This document shows, piece after piece, positions 7,614 to 15,711 of a DNA stretch of 27,642 nucleotides. Every line of letters starts with the position of its first letter. The stretch's first letter is position 1. The DNA is from Syntrophaceae bacterium UBA6078 (GTDB taxonomy: Bacteria > Desulfobacterota > Syntrophia > Syntrophales > UBA2210), in contig DIXO01000065.1 in assembly GCA_002428735.1 (NCBI GenBank), forward strand, positions 1 through 27,642. Direction: 5' to 3'. The notes under the pieces are model-generated. The model was not told where the DNA came from, searched no databases, and worked only from the letters and a program-made list of their open reading frames with translations. Both the position numbers and the translations under genes were made by a program.

Positions 7614-9908
7614 TCACGTCTGATCAAGGCGGAACCCTTTTTCTTCAAAGAGCCTCAGGCAGGCATGCGCAGCATCCCGGTCGTAAAGGGTCCCCGCCCC
7701 CTGCTCTATTTCCTTCAATGTCTCGGCCATGCCCAGAGATGCCCTGTACGGCCGGTCGGTAGCCATGGCCTCCACCACGTCAGCGACCGTTATGACCCGT
7801 GCTTCTATCAGGATTTCATCCCCCATAAGCCCCGCAGGATATCCTGAACCATTTATCTTTTCGTGGTGTTGAAGAACGATCTGCGCGACGGGGTATCTGA
7901 ATTCAATGTTCTTCAGGATATGGTAGCCGGCCTCGGAATGGGTCTGTATGATCTTGAATTCGATATCAGACAGCTTCCCCGGTTTGTTGAGAATCTCTGC
8001 CGGAACATTTATCTTGCCTATATCGTGAATCATGGCAGCCATGCGGATACCCTGGATTTGCTCCTCGCTGAGATGCATCTCTTCGGCGATGGCCGTTGCT
8101 ACGCCCATAACCCTTTTCTGGTGGCCCGATGTATAAGGATCTTTGGATTCCACGATGACCGCCATGGCATCGATGGTGCTCTGCAGGGTCGTCTCCAGGA
8201 TTTCCACGTTCTTTTCAAGTTCGGTAATATCCTTTATGGTGCCTATGGCTCCAATGACGTTGCCGTCCGGCCCAAAGTTCGGAGAACAGCTGATATTGAA
8301 GAGACGCTCTTTTCCATCCCTGGTGAGAAGAACGCCCGTGGCGCCGGTGATCGTTTCTTTCTTGTTTTTTATCTGGTCCAGATACCGGGAAAAACGTCCC
8401 ACGTCCTCTTTCTTGAGGAAATCGATAAAATATTGTCCAATAGCCTCTTCCTGCGTGTACCCTAATATACCCTCCCACGCGGGGTTGAGATAGTTGAACG
8501 CCCCGTCGGCATCCAGTGTGTAGATGATATCGGGCGCGTTTTCCCCCAGAGCTCTGAATCGCTCCTCGCTCTCCCTGATTCTATGGTACGCCCTGGCGTT
8601 GTTCATGCTGATACCGATCTGCGGCGCAATGCCCATGAGGAGGTTGATGTCGCTCTGGCTGATCGGTTTCTTCGATCGCAGATTATCCACGGCCAGCACC
8701 CCCTCGGACCTCCCTTCATAGATTATGGGGACGCAGATAAAGGACTGGATTCCCAGCAACTTCATGAATTCGAGAGACCTGGGGGTCACGTTTTCCTTGA
8801 TTTGATTTATGTCGTCTATCAGAAAAGGCCGTTGTTCCTTGAAGGCTACTACCAGCGGTCCGAGGGATTCTCTTTTGTCAAGGTGGAAAGCCGTCTTTCT
8901 TACAATATCCTCCAGTTCCGTGTTGTATCCGTAGCCTTTGGCATACACAAGGTGGAGCCTCTCTTCGTCCGCAAGCATGATCATTCCCCGGTCAAAGTCG
9001 AGACGTTTCTGAAGGACATCCACAATATGGGAGAGCAACCGATCAACATTCAAAATGGAAGAAGTTCCCTGGCCGATCTCCTGAACAAGAAGGGCATGAT
9101 TGTACCGGAGATTCGTCTCCTCGAGGAGATGCTTCGCCATTTCTCCCTCATCTTGGATGGTTGAAGCAAGTTCCTGCTTTTCGGTGTATACGGAAGTAAG
9201 AACTGCTCCCACCGAGATGAGAGAGATGAGCAGGAATGACGTGAGCCGATCATGCTGATGATCGAAAACAAAGAAGGTGGCGACGACGGCCGCCAGTGCA
9301 AGAAGAATGAAATAATTACGGATCATCCTCCAGAAAAACGCCCGTGAACGTTGCCAGGTAATGATATAGCGGCACTCCGATCCGCCTGTATGCAGACACG
9401 TTGTATGCTCAATGGCGCCCAACTTGCCGGTGAGCAATTTGGCTATCCCTTCGAACATCCCCATCCGATTCTCGCACTGGTAGGGTTTTTCGACAACATC
9501 GGGAGATGGTACAAAGACAATCTCTACTTTATTTTTGCCAATGTTCTTTGTTGTGATTGTGCCGTGGCGGCTCACTTGAGGATAGACAAGCTTTCCTAAA
9601 AACTGATAGGCAGACGAGGGAGTTATAAATCCTCTTATATATTGCCTGACGGCGCCTGCGGCCATGGAGGATGGACCGATGCGCCCCGCCTCGCGGGCGA
9701 TGTGAGGATTTTTTGTGAGCCGGACCAAGATTTCATTGAATCGGTCAACTTGCTCCTGCGTCAGCCAGTGGCCTTCGTCTTCGATTTGATAGGGGGTAAT
9801 CCCCGCGTACTCCAAGAGGGTGGAAACATCTATCTCTGGATAGAATTTTTTGGCGTATTCAAGGTAGGATTTGGTAATCCGTACATTGTAAAGGGGTGTA
9901 TCGCTCAT
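7614..9908 (-). CDS. Membrane-anchored V4R-like/GAF/PAS/HD-GYP signalling protein
   Basis: A 764-residue multidomain protein. Residues 1-185 form a soluble sensory part ending in a V4R-like cysteine pair (C171, C179 in TCLHTGGSEC). Two hydrophobic segments (about 199-215 and 222-241) suggest an inner-membrane hairpin. A GAF domain (about 285-440) and a PAS domain (about 446-565) follow. The HD-GYP domain (575-760) has H596, H628-D629, HHE at 681-683 and GSGYP at 687-691, so the metal site and GYP loop look intact. HD-GYP enzymes hydrolyse c-di-GMP to pGpG or GMP. The start ATG overlaps the stop of the PilZ-type gene in ATGA, showing translational coupling. The input ligand is unknown; V4R-like domains bind small hydrophobic molecules or metals in some proteins. 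Confidence 0.85.
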   Translation of the reverse strand: MSDTPLYNVRITKSYLEYAKKFYPEIDVSTLLEYAGITPYQIEDEGHWLTQEQVDRFNEILVRLTKNPHIAREAGRIGPSSMAAGAVRQYIRGFITPSSAYQFLGKLVYPQVSRHGTITTKNIGKNKVEIVFVPSPDVVEKPYQCENRMGMFEGIAKLLTGKLGAIEHTTCLHTGGSECRYIITWQRSRAFFWRMIRNYFILLALAAVVATFFVFDHQHDRLTSFLLISLISVGAVLTSVYTEKQELASTIQDEGEMAKHLLEETNLRYNHALLVQEIGQGTSSILNVDRLLSHIVDVLQKRLDFDRGMIMLADEERLHLVYAKGYGYNTELEDIVRKTAFHLDKRESLGPLVVAFKEQRPFLIDDINQIKENVTPRSLEFMKLLGIQSFICVPIIYEGRSEGVLAVDNLRSKKPISQSDINLLMGIAPQIGISMNNARAYHRIRESEERFRALGENAPDIIYTLDADGAFNYLNPAWEGILGYTQEEAIGQYFIDFLKKEDVGRFSRYLDQIKNKKETITGATGVLLTRDGKERLFNISCSPNFGPDGNVIGAIGTIKDITELEKNVEILETTLQSTIDAMAVIVESKDPYTSGHQKRVMGVATAIAEEMHLSEEQIQGIRMAAMIHDIGKINVPAEILNKPGKLSDIEFKIIQTHSEAGYHILKNIEFRYPVAQIVLQHHEKINGSGYPAGLMGDEILIEARVITVADVVEAMATDRPYRASLGMAETLKEIEQGAGTLYDRDAAHACLRLFEEKGFRLDQT

Positions 9909-12097
9909 TTTTTCAGGAATCTCTTAAAAAAGAATTTCAAAGCATATCGAAGCTTTATAGTTGTTTTTTTCTTCATATAGTCCAGGAATTTCGCTGCATA
10001 TTGGATATCTATAATCCACATATAATACTGTTTTTCATAAGAAACATTACTGTTTTCAAGATAGGTATGAGGGTAAACCAGAAGAGGTATGCTGTCAACC
10101 TCATACACGCTGGTCAACTGATCGATGGCGCTCGTCAGTATATCCCATGGCAGACCGTGGGGATCGGTGACGATAATCTTGATGCCGTTGAGAAGCTCGG
10201 AGAGATTAAGGCCGATATCCGATTGATCAACGATCAGGACTGCCTTCAGTTCCTGCGCGCGGGTGAGCGAAAACATCTTCCATTGTCTTTTAAATCCGTG
10301 CTTTTTGTATACTTCTTTTAATTCGCTGTCTCCAGAAGGTTTGGGCCCCATGTCCAACGCCCTCAGCAGCAGACCTTTAGAGTGGTTCCGGTAAAACTGT
10401 TCGAGACTATATGAGTCCGCGGCTGAAAATTCCTTCAACGACCACGTGTTCGGGAGCGGGTTTTGCGACGATTTTACCCCGTAATTTTTATATGCGAATA
10501 GATCCAGTGAACAGATTTCCGGGTTGTGCATGTCCCGCACAAATCCCCCGAAGAAGAAATTGGGGAACCGGTTCTCCGGCCGAAAATAGAACATCGCGTA
10601 GTCCATTTTTGCGGATGGAAGATGAGTAAACCCGTCAAAATAGTTTAAAAGTTGGTGTAACACTTTGAGACCGGTATGACTGGTATTTCCCGGCATCGGT
10701 TTGGCGGCGAGATGGTGCACCATCCATGTCCGGTGATACGCCCGCATCATCGACACATGGCCGTATATATTGCCGTTTCTCTGATAGGTGACGTGCGTTG
10801 AAAGTTCAGGACTGTTCCGGTACAGGTTGCGATACAGTTCTTTGAACTTGTCTTTATGGGATTCCAAGAGGGCATATTTCTTAGAATTGATGAAATCGGT
10901 CTCGAAGAAGAACTTCCAGAGGGCATCGGTATCTATTTCATCTGAGATGTGTAAATGTGGATCCAGCACATTGCCCAGGATATTGCTCAACTTTCCGTAT
11001 GTTGAGGCATCCATATCCAGGATGGCAAGCCCGCAGCGGAACCCTCCCTTTTTCTCCTTTCGTCGATACACAACCTGTGCAGTGCAGGATAGTTTCAATG
11101 CGCCGGAGTATCGAATCGTGAGATGATGGATAATCATACCGGGAATCAGAACACATTCATCCATATTCTCAAGCACTGAAAGTCCGGAGACGGAGATGTC
11201 GATAATGTCACGTTGTATATCCTTCCCCACAAGGGGGTGTACGAAAGTGACGCTGGAGGACGGCGCAAGGTTGACCCGCGGGCTCCTTATTTCTCTCCCT
11301 CTGAACCGGTGAAACTTCGTTTTCTGAGGGGCGAGAACGATCTCCTTCACCGACATGCTGCTTGTCTGATCAATGAACCGGCAGGGGTCCGAGAAGACGA
11401 TCTTCTGCCCCTGGTAAAGGGTCAGGGTGGCTGGTTCATCGGGGTTGAGCCAGTGGAATGATCCTTCAAGGGCGGGGGCGACCCTGACGCGGAAAGACAG
11501 GGAACTGAAATCAAGGAGAGTCCCCCGGGCGAGGAAACCGCTTTGAGCAAGCTCGGCCGTTACCCCCTGGCACGCGTATCGTCTGGCCTCCCGTTTTCCA
11601 AGGATATGCCCCGCGTCGGGCATCTGAATCGTAAAGCCTTCCCGGTTGATGTGGAGCAGTTTCACCGGGATCAGGGTTACCGCCATCCCGTCATCGATAA
11701 CCAGATTGAGGAAACGGTGGTATTCGAAGCCTGTCACGCTTTCCTGGGACCACCGGCAGGTGATTGTCTCTCCCGTGCACGGCTGTGGATAGGCGTGGAC
11801 GAAGAGGTCTTCTTCATACCGGGGATCTCGCAGGTGAACCCAGAGGTACCCGTCCGTAAAATTGAGATGGTTGATGATGTTGGTCAGCTTGCGCTTTTCT
11901 ATCCTGGGCGCGGACTTGGGGATCTTGGTGAGATCGCGATGCTTGAACAGAGGCGGCGGCAGGAGGGCCTTTTCTCCGGTCTCCCCGCGGGGCCCGCGGT
12001 CGGCAGGCTCCCCGGGAGCCTGTGCGCCGTTCCCGCGTTCGGTTCCGGTGTCGGAAGAATCCTGAGAGCAACGATCTTCTTTGTCTCTATCGATCAT
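9905..12097 (-). CDS. Two-PilZ-domain protein fused to a GNAT/FemAB-like acyltransferase region
   Basis: A 730-residue protein. Residues 1-65 are low-complexity and charged. A PilZ-like module spans about 70-250, with a degenerate motif (DFSSLSF, no final glycine). A second PilZ module (about 262-375) has the canonical D300-x-S302-x-x-G305 and an arginine cluster at 268-274 that is a shifted form of RxxxR. Residues about 390-640 resemble an acyl-CoA N-acyltransferase fold (NGNIYGHVSMMRAY, TWMVHHLAA). I assign this last part from pattern only. The start ATG at 12097 has GGGGAGAAGGA directly upstream; an in-frame TTG 63 bases earlier is possible but has no such site. The stop overlaps the HD-GYP start by four bases. 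The likely role is c-di-GMP-responsive modification of an envelope or small-molecule target; the target is unknown. Confidence 0.7.
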   Translation of the reverse strand: MIDRDKEDRCSQDSSDTGTERGNGAQAPGEPADRGPRGETGEKALLPPPLFKHRDLTKIPKSAPRIEKRKLTNIINHLNFTDGYLWVHLRDPRYEEDLFVHAYPQPCTGETITCRWSQESVTGFEYHRFLNLVIDDGMAVTLIPVKLLHINREGFTIQMPDAGHILGKREARRYACQGVTAELAQSGFLARGTLLDFSSLSFRVRVAPALEGSFHWLNPDEPATLTLYQGQKIVFSDPCRFIDQTSSMSVKEIVLAPQKTKFHRFRGREIRSPRVNLAPSSSVTFVHPLVGKDIQRDIIDISVSGLSVLENMDECVLIPGMIIHHLTIRYSGALKLSCTAQVVYRRKEKKGGFRCGLAILDMDASTYGKLSNILGNVLDPHLHISDEIDTDALWKFFFETDFINSKKYALLESHKDKFKELYRNLYRNSPELSTHVTYQRNGNIYGHVSMMRAYHRTWMVHHLAAKPMPGNTSHTGLKVLHQLLNYFDGFTHLPSAKMDYAMFYFRPENRFPNFFFGGFVRDMHNPEICSLDLFAYKNYGVKSSQNPLPNTWSLKEFSAADSYSLEQFYRNHSKGLLLRALDMGPKPSGDSELKEVYKKHGFKRQWKMFSLTRAQELKAVLIVDQSDIGLNLSELLNGIKIIVTDPHGLPWDILTSAIDQLTSVYEVDSIPLLVYPHTYLENSNVSYEKQYYMWIIDIQYAAKFLDYMKKKTTIKLRYALKFFFKRFLKK

Positions 12098-12186
12098 TCC
12101 TTCTCCCCGCTGCGCCTCGTATCGTGCTGACGGAACAAAATCCTCGAATCTGTTCCTCAATCATTAAAGCAAGTTATATGCCAGAC

Positions 12187-12209
12187 AACCGACCGTTTTC
12201 CGGCCGGTT
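12187..12209. repeat. Hairpin between acyl-CoA dehydrogenase and PilZ genes
   Basis: AACCGACC (12187-12194) and GGCCGGTT (12202-12209) pair at 7 of 8 positions around a 7-base loop. In the operon direction no T-run follows, so it may be a stability or partial-termination element rather than a full terminator. It sits 15 bases after the acyl-CoA dehydrogenase stop. Confidence 0.35.
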
Positions 12210-12223
12210 TCAGCCGCCTCTGC

Positions 12224-13366
12224 CTATCGGGTCTGCAGAACCCGCCCGATGGTCAGGATCTCGGCCTCCTTTGTCCCCTCGTACAGTTCGAGTATCTTGG
12301 CGTCCCGGTACCACTTCTGGACCGGGTATTCGTCGATGTAGCCGTACCCTCCGTGAATCTCGACGGCGGCATTGGCGCAGAAGACGGCGGTCTGCCCCCC
12401 GAAGTATTTGGCCATCGCTCCCAGGTGATAATCGGGGTGGCCCGCGTCGACGGACCACGCGGCCTTGTACACGAGGCTTCGCAGGGCCTCCGTCCTGATC
12501 GCCATTTCGGTCAGTTTCTGCATGGTGATCTGGAAGCTCCCGAGCGGTTTGCCAAATGCGGTCCGCTCCCGGGCGTATCTGACGGCCTCATCGAGGCATC
12601 CCTGGGACAGGCCGAGGGCCTGGGCAGCCACCATGATCCGCGTGATATCGAAAAAATGCATCAACTGGTAAAACCCTTTCCCCTCATCTCCCACCAGGTT
12701 TCCCCGGGGAACCCTGACGTCCTCGAGGGCGATCTCCGCCGTATCGCTGGCCCTGATTCCCATCTTGCCGTGGATCTTGGTGCGGGAAACACCGGGGGCA
12801 TCGGCGGGGACGATAATCTGGCTGAATCGGTGGTGCGTTTTATCCTCGGGGTGGGTGACGCACTGGCATACCATCCAGTCGCAGACGGTCCCGTTGGTGA
12901 TGAACATCTTGCTGCCGTTGATCACGTAGTCGTCGCCGTCTTGCACGGCCCTCGTCGCGTATCCGGCCACATCCGTTCCGGCGTTGGGTTCCGTGAAGGC
13001 GCCGGCGCTTACCTGCTCACCGCTGCACACCGGCGGGAGGTACCGTTTTTTCTGTTCTTCCGTCCCGAAGGCATGGACCGCCTCGCAGCCGAATCCCGCC
13101 GCCACGATATTGAGACCGATCCCCGTGTCGATCCGGGAGAACTGTTCCATGACCAGGGCGTTGCCCAGGATGCCGACCCCCGCTCCCCCGTATTCTTCAG
13201 GAATCCACGGGGAGACGAGACCGTTCTGCCCGGCCTTTTTCCGCAGCTCGGGGGTATACTTCTCCGCCCGGTCGCACTCTTCCGAGACGGGGGCGATCTC
13301 CGCCTGGGCAAACCGGTATGCCATGTCCTGGAGCATCTTCATTTCTTCCGGCAGTTCAAAGTCCAT
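12224..13366 (-). CDS. Acyl-CoA dehydrogenase
   Basis: A 380-residue FAD enzyme that oxidises an acyl-CoA to the 2-enoyl-CoA and passes electrons to ETF. Family marks are AFTEPNAGTD (residues 123-132, first signature), FITNGT at 155-160, and the C-terminal signature with catalytic base E363 in LYEGT. R270-type residues (RTAFGKPL) for the FAD/dimer contact are present. I chose the ATG at 13366 with AGGAGGAGA immediately upstream; the 19 codons before it do not look coding. It is the last CoA gene of the operon, 157 bases after the hydroxyacyl-CoA dehydrogenase, a gap large enough to hold its own weak promoter. Substrate chain length or ring type cannot be read from the sequence. Confidence 0.9.
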   Translation of the reverse strand: MDFELPEEMKMLQDMAYRFAQAEIAPVSEECDRAEKYTPELRKKAGQNGLVSPWIPEEYGGAGVGILGNALVMEQFSRIDTGIGLNIVAAGFGCEAVHAFGTEEQKKRYLPPVCSGEQVSAGAFTEPNAGTDVAGYATRAVQDGDDYVINGSKMFITNGTVCDWMVCQCVTHPEDKTHHRFSQIIVPADAPGVSRTKIHGKMGIRASDTAEIALEDVRVPRGNLVGDEGKGFYQLMHFFDITRIMVAAQALGLSQGCLDEAVRYARERTAFGKPLGSFQITMQKLTEMAIRTEALRSLVYKAAWSVDAGHPDYHLGAMAKYFGGQTAVFCANAAVEIHGGYGYIDEYPVQKWYRDAKILELYEGTKEAEILTIGRVLQTR

Positions 13367-13523
13367 CTTCTCCTCCTGTTTCCATCGCGTACCCTTGTTT
13401 GTCGCGCAGGAATCCCCAAGCACGGCAGCAGTATCGTAGGATACCGACGGTTTGTAAATACCACTTTAGTATGAATTTAAAGGGTTGCTTTATATAATTC
13501 TTTCTACGGCTCTACCTGGCCGG

Positions 13524-14387
13524 TTATCCCTGTTCCCCGGTGTAATCGTACACCCCTTTGCCGGTCTTCCGCCCATATCTCTTCGCCCGCACCAGCTTCT
13601 TGAGCAGGGGGGCGGGGCGGTACTTGTCACCCAGCTCACGATGGAGCCCCTCTATCACGTTGAGGAGCGTCTCGAGGCCGACGAGATCGGCAAGGGCCAG
13701 GGGGCCGATGGGATGGTTGCATCCCAGGACCATGCCCGTGTCTATGTCCTCCGCGCTGGCGACCCCTTCCCCCAGGGCGAAGAAGGCCTCGTTGAGCATG
13801 GTGCACAGGACCCGGTTGACGGCAAAGGCCGGCGCCTCGTTGACGATGATAATCTCCTTGCCGATCTTTTTCCCCCACTTTTTGGCCGTCTCAAGGGTCT
13901 CTTCCGATGTTTCATGCCCCTTGATGATCTCAAGGAGACGCATGACCGGCACGGGATTGAAGAAATGGGTGCCGATGAATCTGTCCGGCCTCTTCGTGAT
14001 GGAGGCCATCTCCGTAATACTCAGGCCGGATGTGTTGGTGAAGAAGAGGCACCGTTCCGGCACGATCTCTTCCAGTTCGGCGTACACCTTCTTCTTGATA
14101 TCCATCACCTCGACGACGACCTCGACGACCACATCCGCGTCACCCGCCGCCTCTTGCAGGTCCAAGGTAGGGGTGATCCTTCCGAGGATGGCATCCATCT
14201 CTTTCGGCTCCATCTTCCCCTTCGATACGTTCCTGGCGAGGTTCTTTCGTATCGTGTCCATGCCCTTGTCTATGAAGTGCTGTTCGATGTCGCGCATGGC
14301 GACCGCATACCCCGCCTGCGCGCAGACCTGAGCGATGCCGTTCCCCATCAGGCCCGCCCCCAAGACGCATACCTTCTTTAATTCCAT
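13524..14387 (-). CDS. 3-hydroxyacyl-CoA (3-hydroxybutyryl-CoA) dehydrogenase
   Basis: A 287-residue single-function enzyme that oxidises or reduces 3-hydroxyacyl-CoA/3-oxoacyl-CoA with NAD(H). It has the Rossmann motif GAGLMGNGIAQ (residues 10-20) and the catalytic H141 in HFFNPVPV, paired with E153 twelve residues later as in known enzymes. The usual NTSS loop reads NTSG (118-121), a mild substitution near the active site. The start ATG has AGGAGG five bases upstream (14393-14398). It lies 82 bases after the thiolase gene. Length matches the 280-290-residue bacterial Hbd/PaaH type, with no fused enoyl-CoA hydratase domain. Confidence 0.92.
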   Translation of the reverse strand: MELKKVCVLGAGLMGNGIAQVCAQAGYAVAMRDIEQHFIDKGMDTIRKNLARNVSKGKMEPKEMDAILGRITPTLDLQEAAGDADVVVEVVVEVMDIKKKVYAELEEIVPERCLFFTNTSGLSITEMASITKRPDRFIGTHFFNPVPVMRLLEIIKGHETSEETLETAKKWGKKIGKEIIIVNEAPAFAVNRVLCTMLNEAFFALGEGVASAEDIDTGMVLGCNHPIGPLALADLVGLETLLNVIEGLHRELGDKYRPAPLLKKLVRAKRYGRKTGKGVYDYTGEQG

Positions 14388-14469
14388 CGTTTCCTCCTTT
14401 TTTCAGGATTGCCGGCCGGAGAGAGCCCCGAACTCCCCTGTACGGAACCCAGACTTCGGCGCTGAATGA

Positions 14470-15672
14470 TTATAGTGTATTTCCGAAGACCGCCACGCTG
14501 ACGACGCTCATGCAGGGGAATCCTCCCAAGTTGTGGGTCAGCCCGATCCGGGGGCTTGCGACCTGCCGCTCCCCCGCCTTCCCCTGGAGCTGTTTGTATT
14601 CCTCGTAGATCATCCGGATCCCCGACGCCCCGATGGGGTGGCCGAAGCATTTCAGACCCCCGTCGGTCTGGCAGGGGATCGTTCCGTCAAGATCGAAAAA
14701 GCCCGCCTCGATGTCTTCCACCGCCTTCCCCCGGGGGGATATCTGGAGGTCTTCGTACGTGGAAAGCTCCGTGATGGAAAAACAGTCGTGGACCTCCATC
14801 ATGCTGATCTCTTCCCGTGGATTCGTGATCCCGGCCTCTTTGAAGGCCGCGCATCCGGCCCGGTAGGTGGGGATGACGTGGGTGCCGTCCCATTTCTGGT
14901 GCGCCATCTCCTCCCCCGATGTGACGGCGATCTGAAGCCCCTTCACGTAGACGGGATCTTTTCTGAACTCGCTGGCCCTGCTCGCCCGGCAGACGATGGC
15001 GCACGCGGCCCCGTCGCTCACACCGCAGCAGTCGAAGAGCCCGAGGGGCCAGGCGATGATCGGCGCGTTCATGATCTTTTCGATGGACACCTCGCTCCGC
15101 AGGTGCGCCTTGGGACTCAGGGTCCCGTTATGGTGACTTTTGGACGATATGTGCGCCAGCGCCCGCTTCCCCTCCTCGGGGGAGAGGCCGTACTTGTCGA
15201 AGTAGGCCGTCGCCAGCATGGCAAACCCCCCCGGCGCCGTGAGGTTCGCGAAGATGGCCCGGTTCTGCGAACCCAGGAGATTGCCGAAATCGGGGAGGCC
15301 CCCGTACCCCGTATCCTTCAGCTTTTCGACCCCCATCGCCAGCGCGATATCACAGGCCCCCGAGGCGACCGCGTAGCAGGCGCCGCGGAAGGACTCCGTC
15401 CCGCTGGCGCAGAAATTCTCCACCCGGGTCGCCGGGATAAAGGGAAGCTTCAGTGTCTTCGTGAGCGACAGAGCACTCTTTCCCACGTTGACCTCGTCGA
15501 AGCAGGTGCCGAACCACGCGGCATCGATATCTTTCTTCTCGATGCCGGCGTCCTCGAGCGCTTCCTGAAAGGCGTCGACCATGAGATCGGACGCGCTCCT
15601 GTCCCACAGCTCGCCGAAGGTGGTGCACCCCATACCGATGATGGCCACCTCATTGTTGATTCCCTGTGCCAT
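14470..15672 (-). CDS. Thiolase family protein (SCP2/archaeal-type acyltransferase)
   Basis: A 400-residue thiolase-fold protein of the type that works with DUF35 zinc-ribbon proteins. Such enzymes cleave or form 3-oxoacyl-CoA. The nucleophile region is ENFCASG with C88. C-terminal active-site motifs are EVHDCFSI, GLKCFGHPIGASG and LTHNLGGFP. The start ATG has AAAGGAG 7 bases upstream (15680-15686), and the gene begins 39 bases after the HMG-CoA-synthase-like/DUF35 gene. In archaea and in benzoylsuccinyl-CoA thiolase (BbsAB), a DUF35 protein is an obligate partner of this thiolase class; here the partner domain is carried by the neighbouring fusion. The product could be a degradative thiolase for a branched or aromatic-derived 3-oxoacyl-CoA. 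Confidence 0.88.
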   Translation of the reverse strand: MAQGINNEVAIIGMGCTTFGELWDRSASDLMVDAFQEALEDAGIEKKDIDAAWFGTCFDEVNVGKSALSLTKTLKLPFIPATRVENFCASGTESFRGACYAVASGACDIALAMGVEKLKDTGYGGLPDFGNLLGSQNRAIFANLTAPGGFAMLATAYFDKYGLSPEEGKRALAHISSKSHHNGTLSPKAHLRSEVSIEKIMNAPIIAWPLGLFDCCGVSDGAACAIVCRASRASEFRKDPVYVKGLQIAVTSGEEMAHQKWDGTHVIPTYRAGCAAFKEAGITNPREEISMMEVHDCFSITELSTYEDLQISPRGKAVEDIEAGFFDLDGTIPCQTDGGLKCFGHPIGASGIRMIYEEYKQLQGKAGERQVASPRIGLTHNLGGFPCMSVVSVAVFGNTL

Positions 15673-15711
15673 TGATACGCTCCTTTTGCGCGGATAGATC
15701 GGTCGCGATTG

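Noticed and set aside
12098..12160. N-terminal extension of the PilZ fusion from a TTG at 12160
   Set aside because: GGGGAGAAGGA directly precedes the ATG at 12097, making the shorter form more likely.
14533..15675. Long plus-strand frame opposite the thiolase gene
   Set aside because: The thiolase frame has intact active-site motifs; the opposite frame is arginine/proline/glycine-rich without domains.
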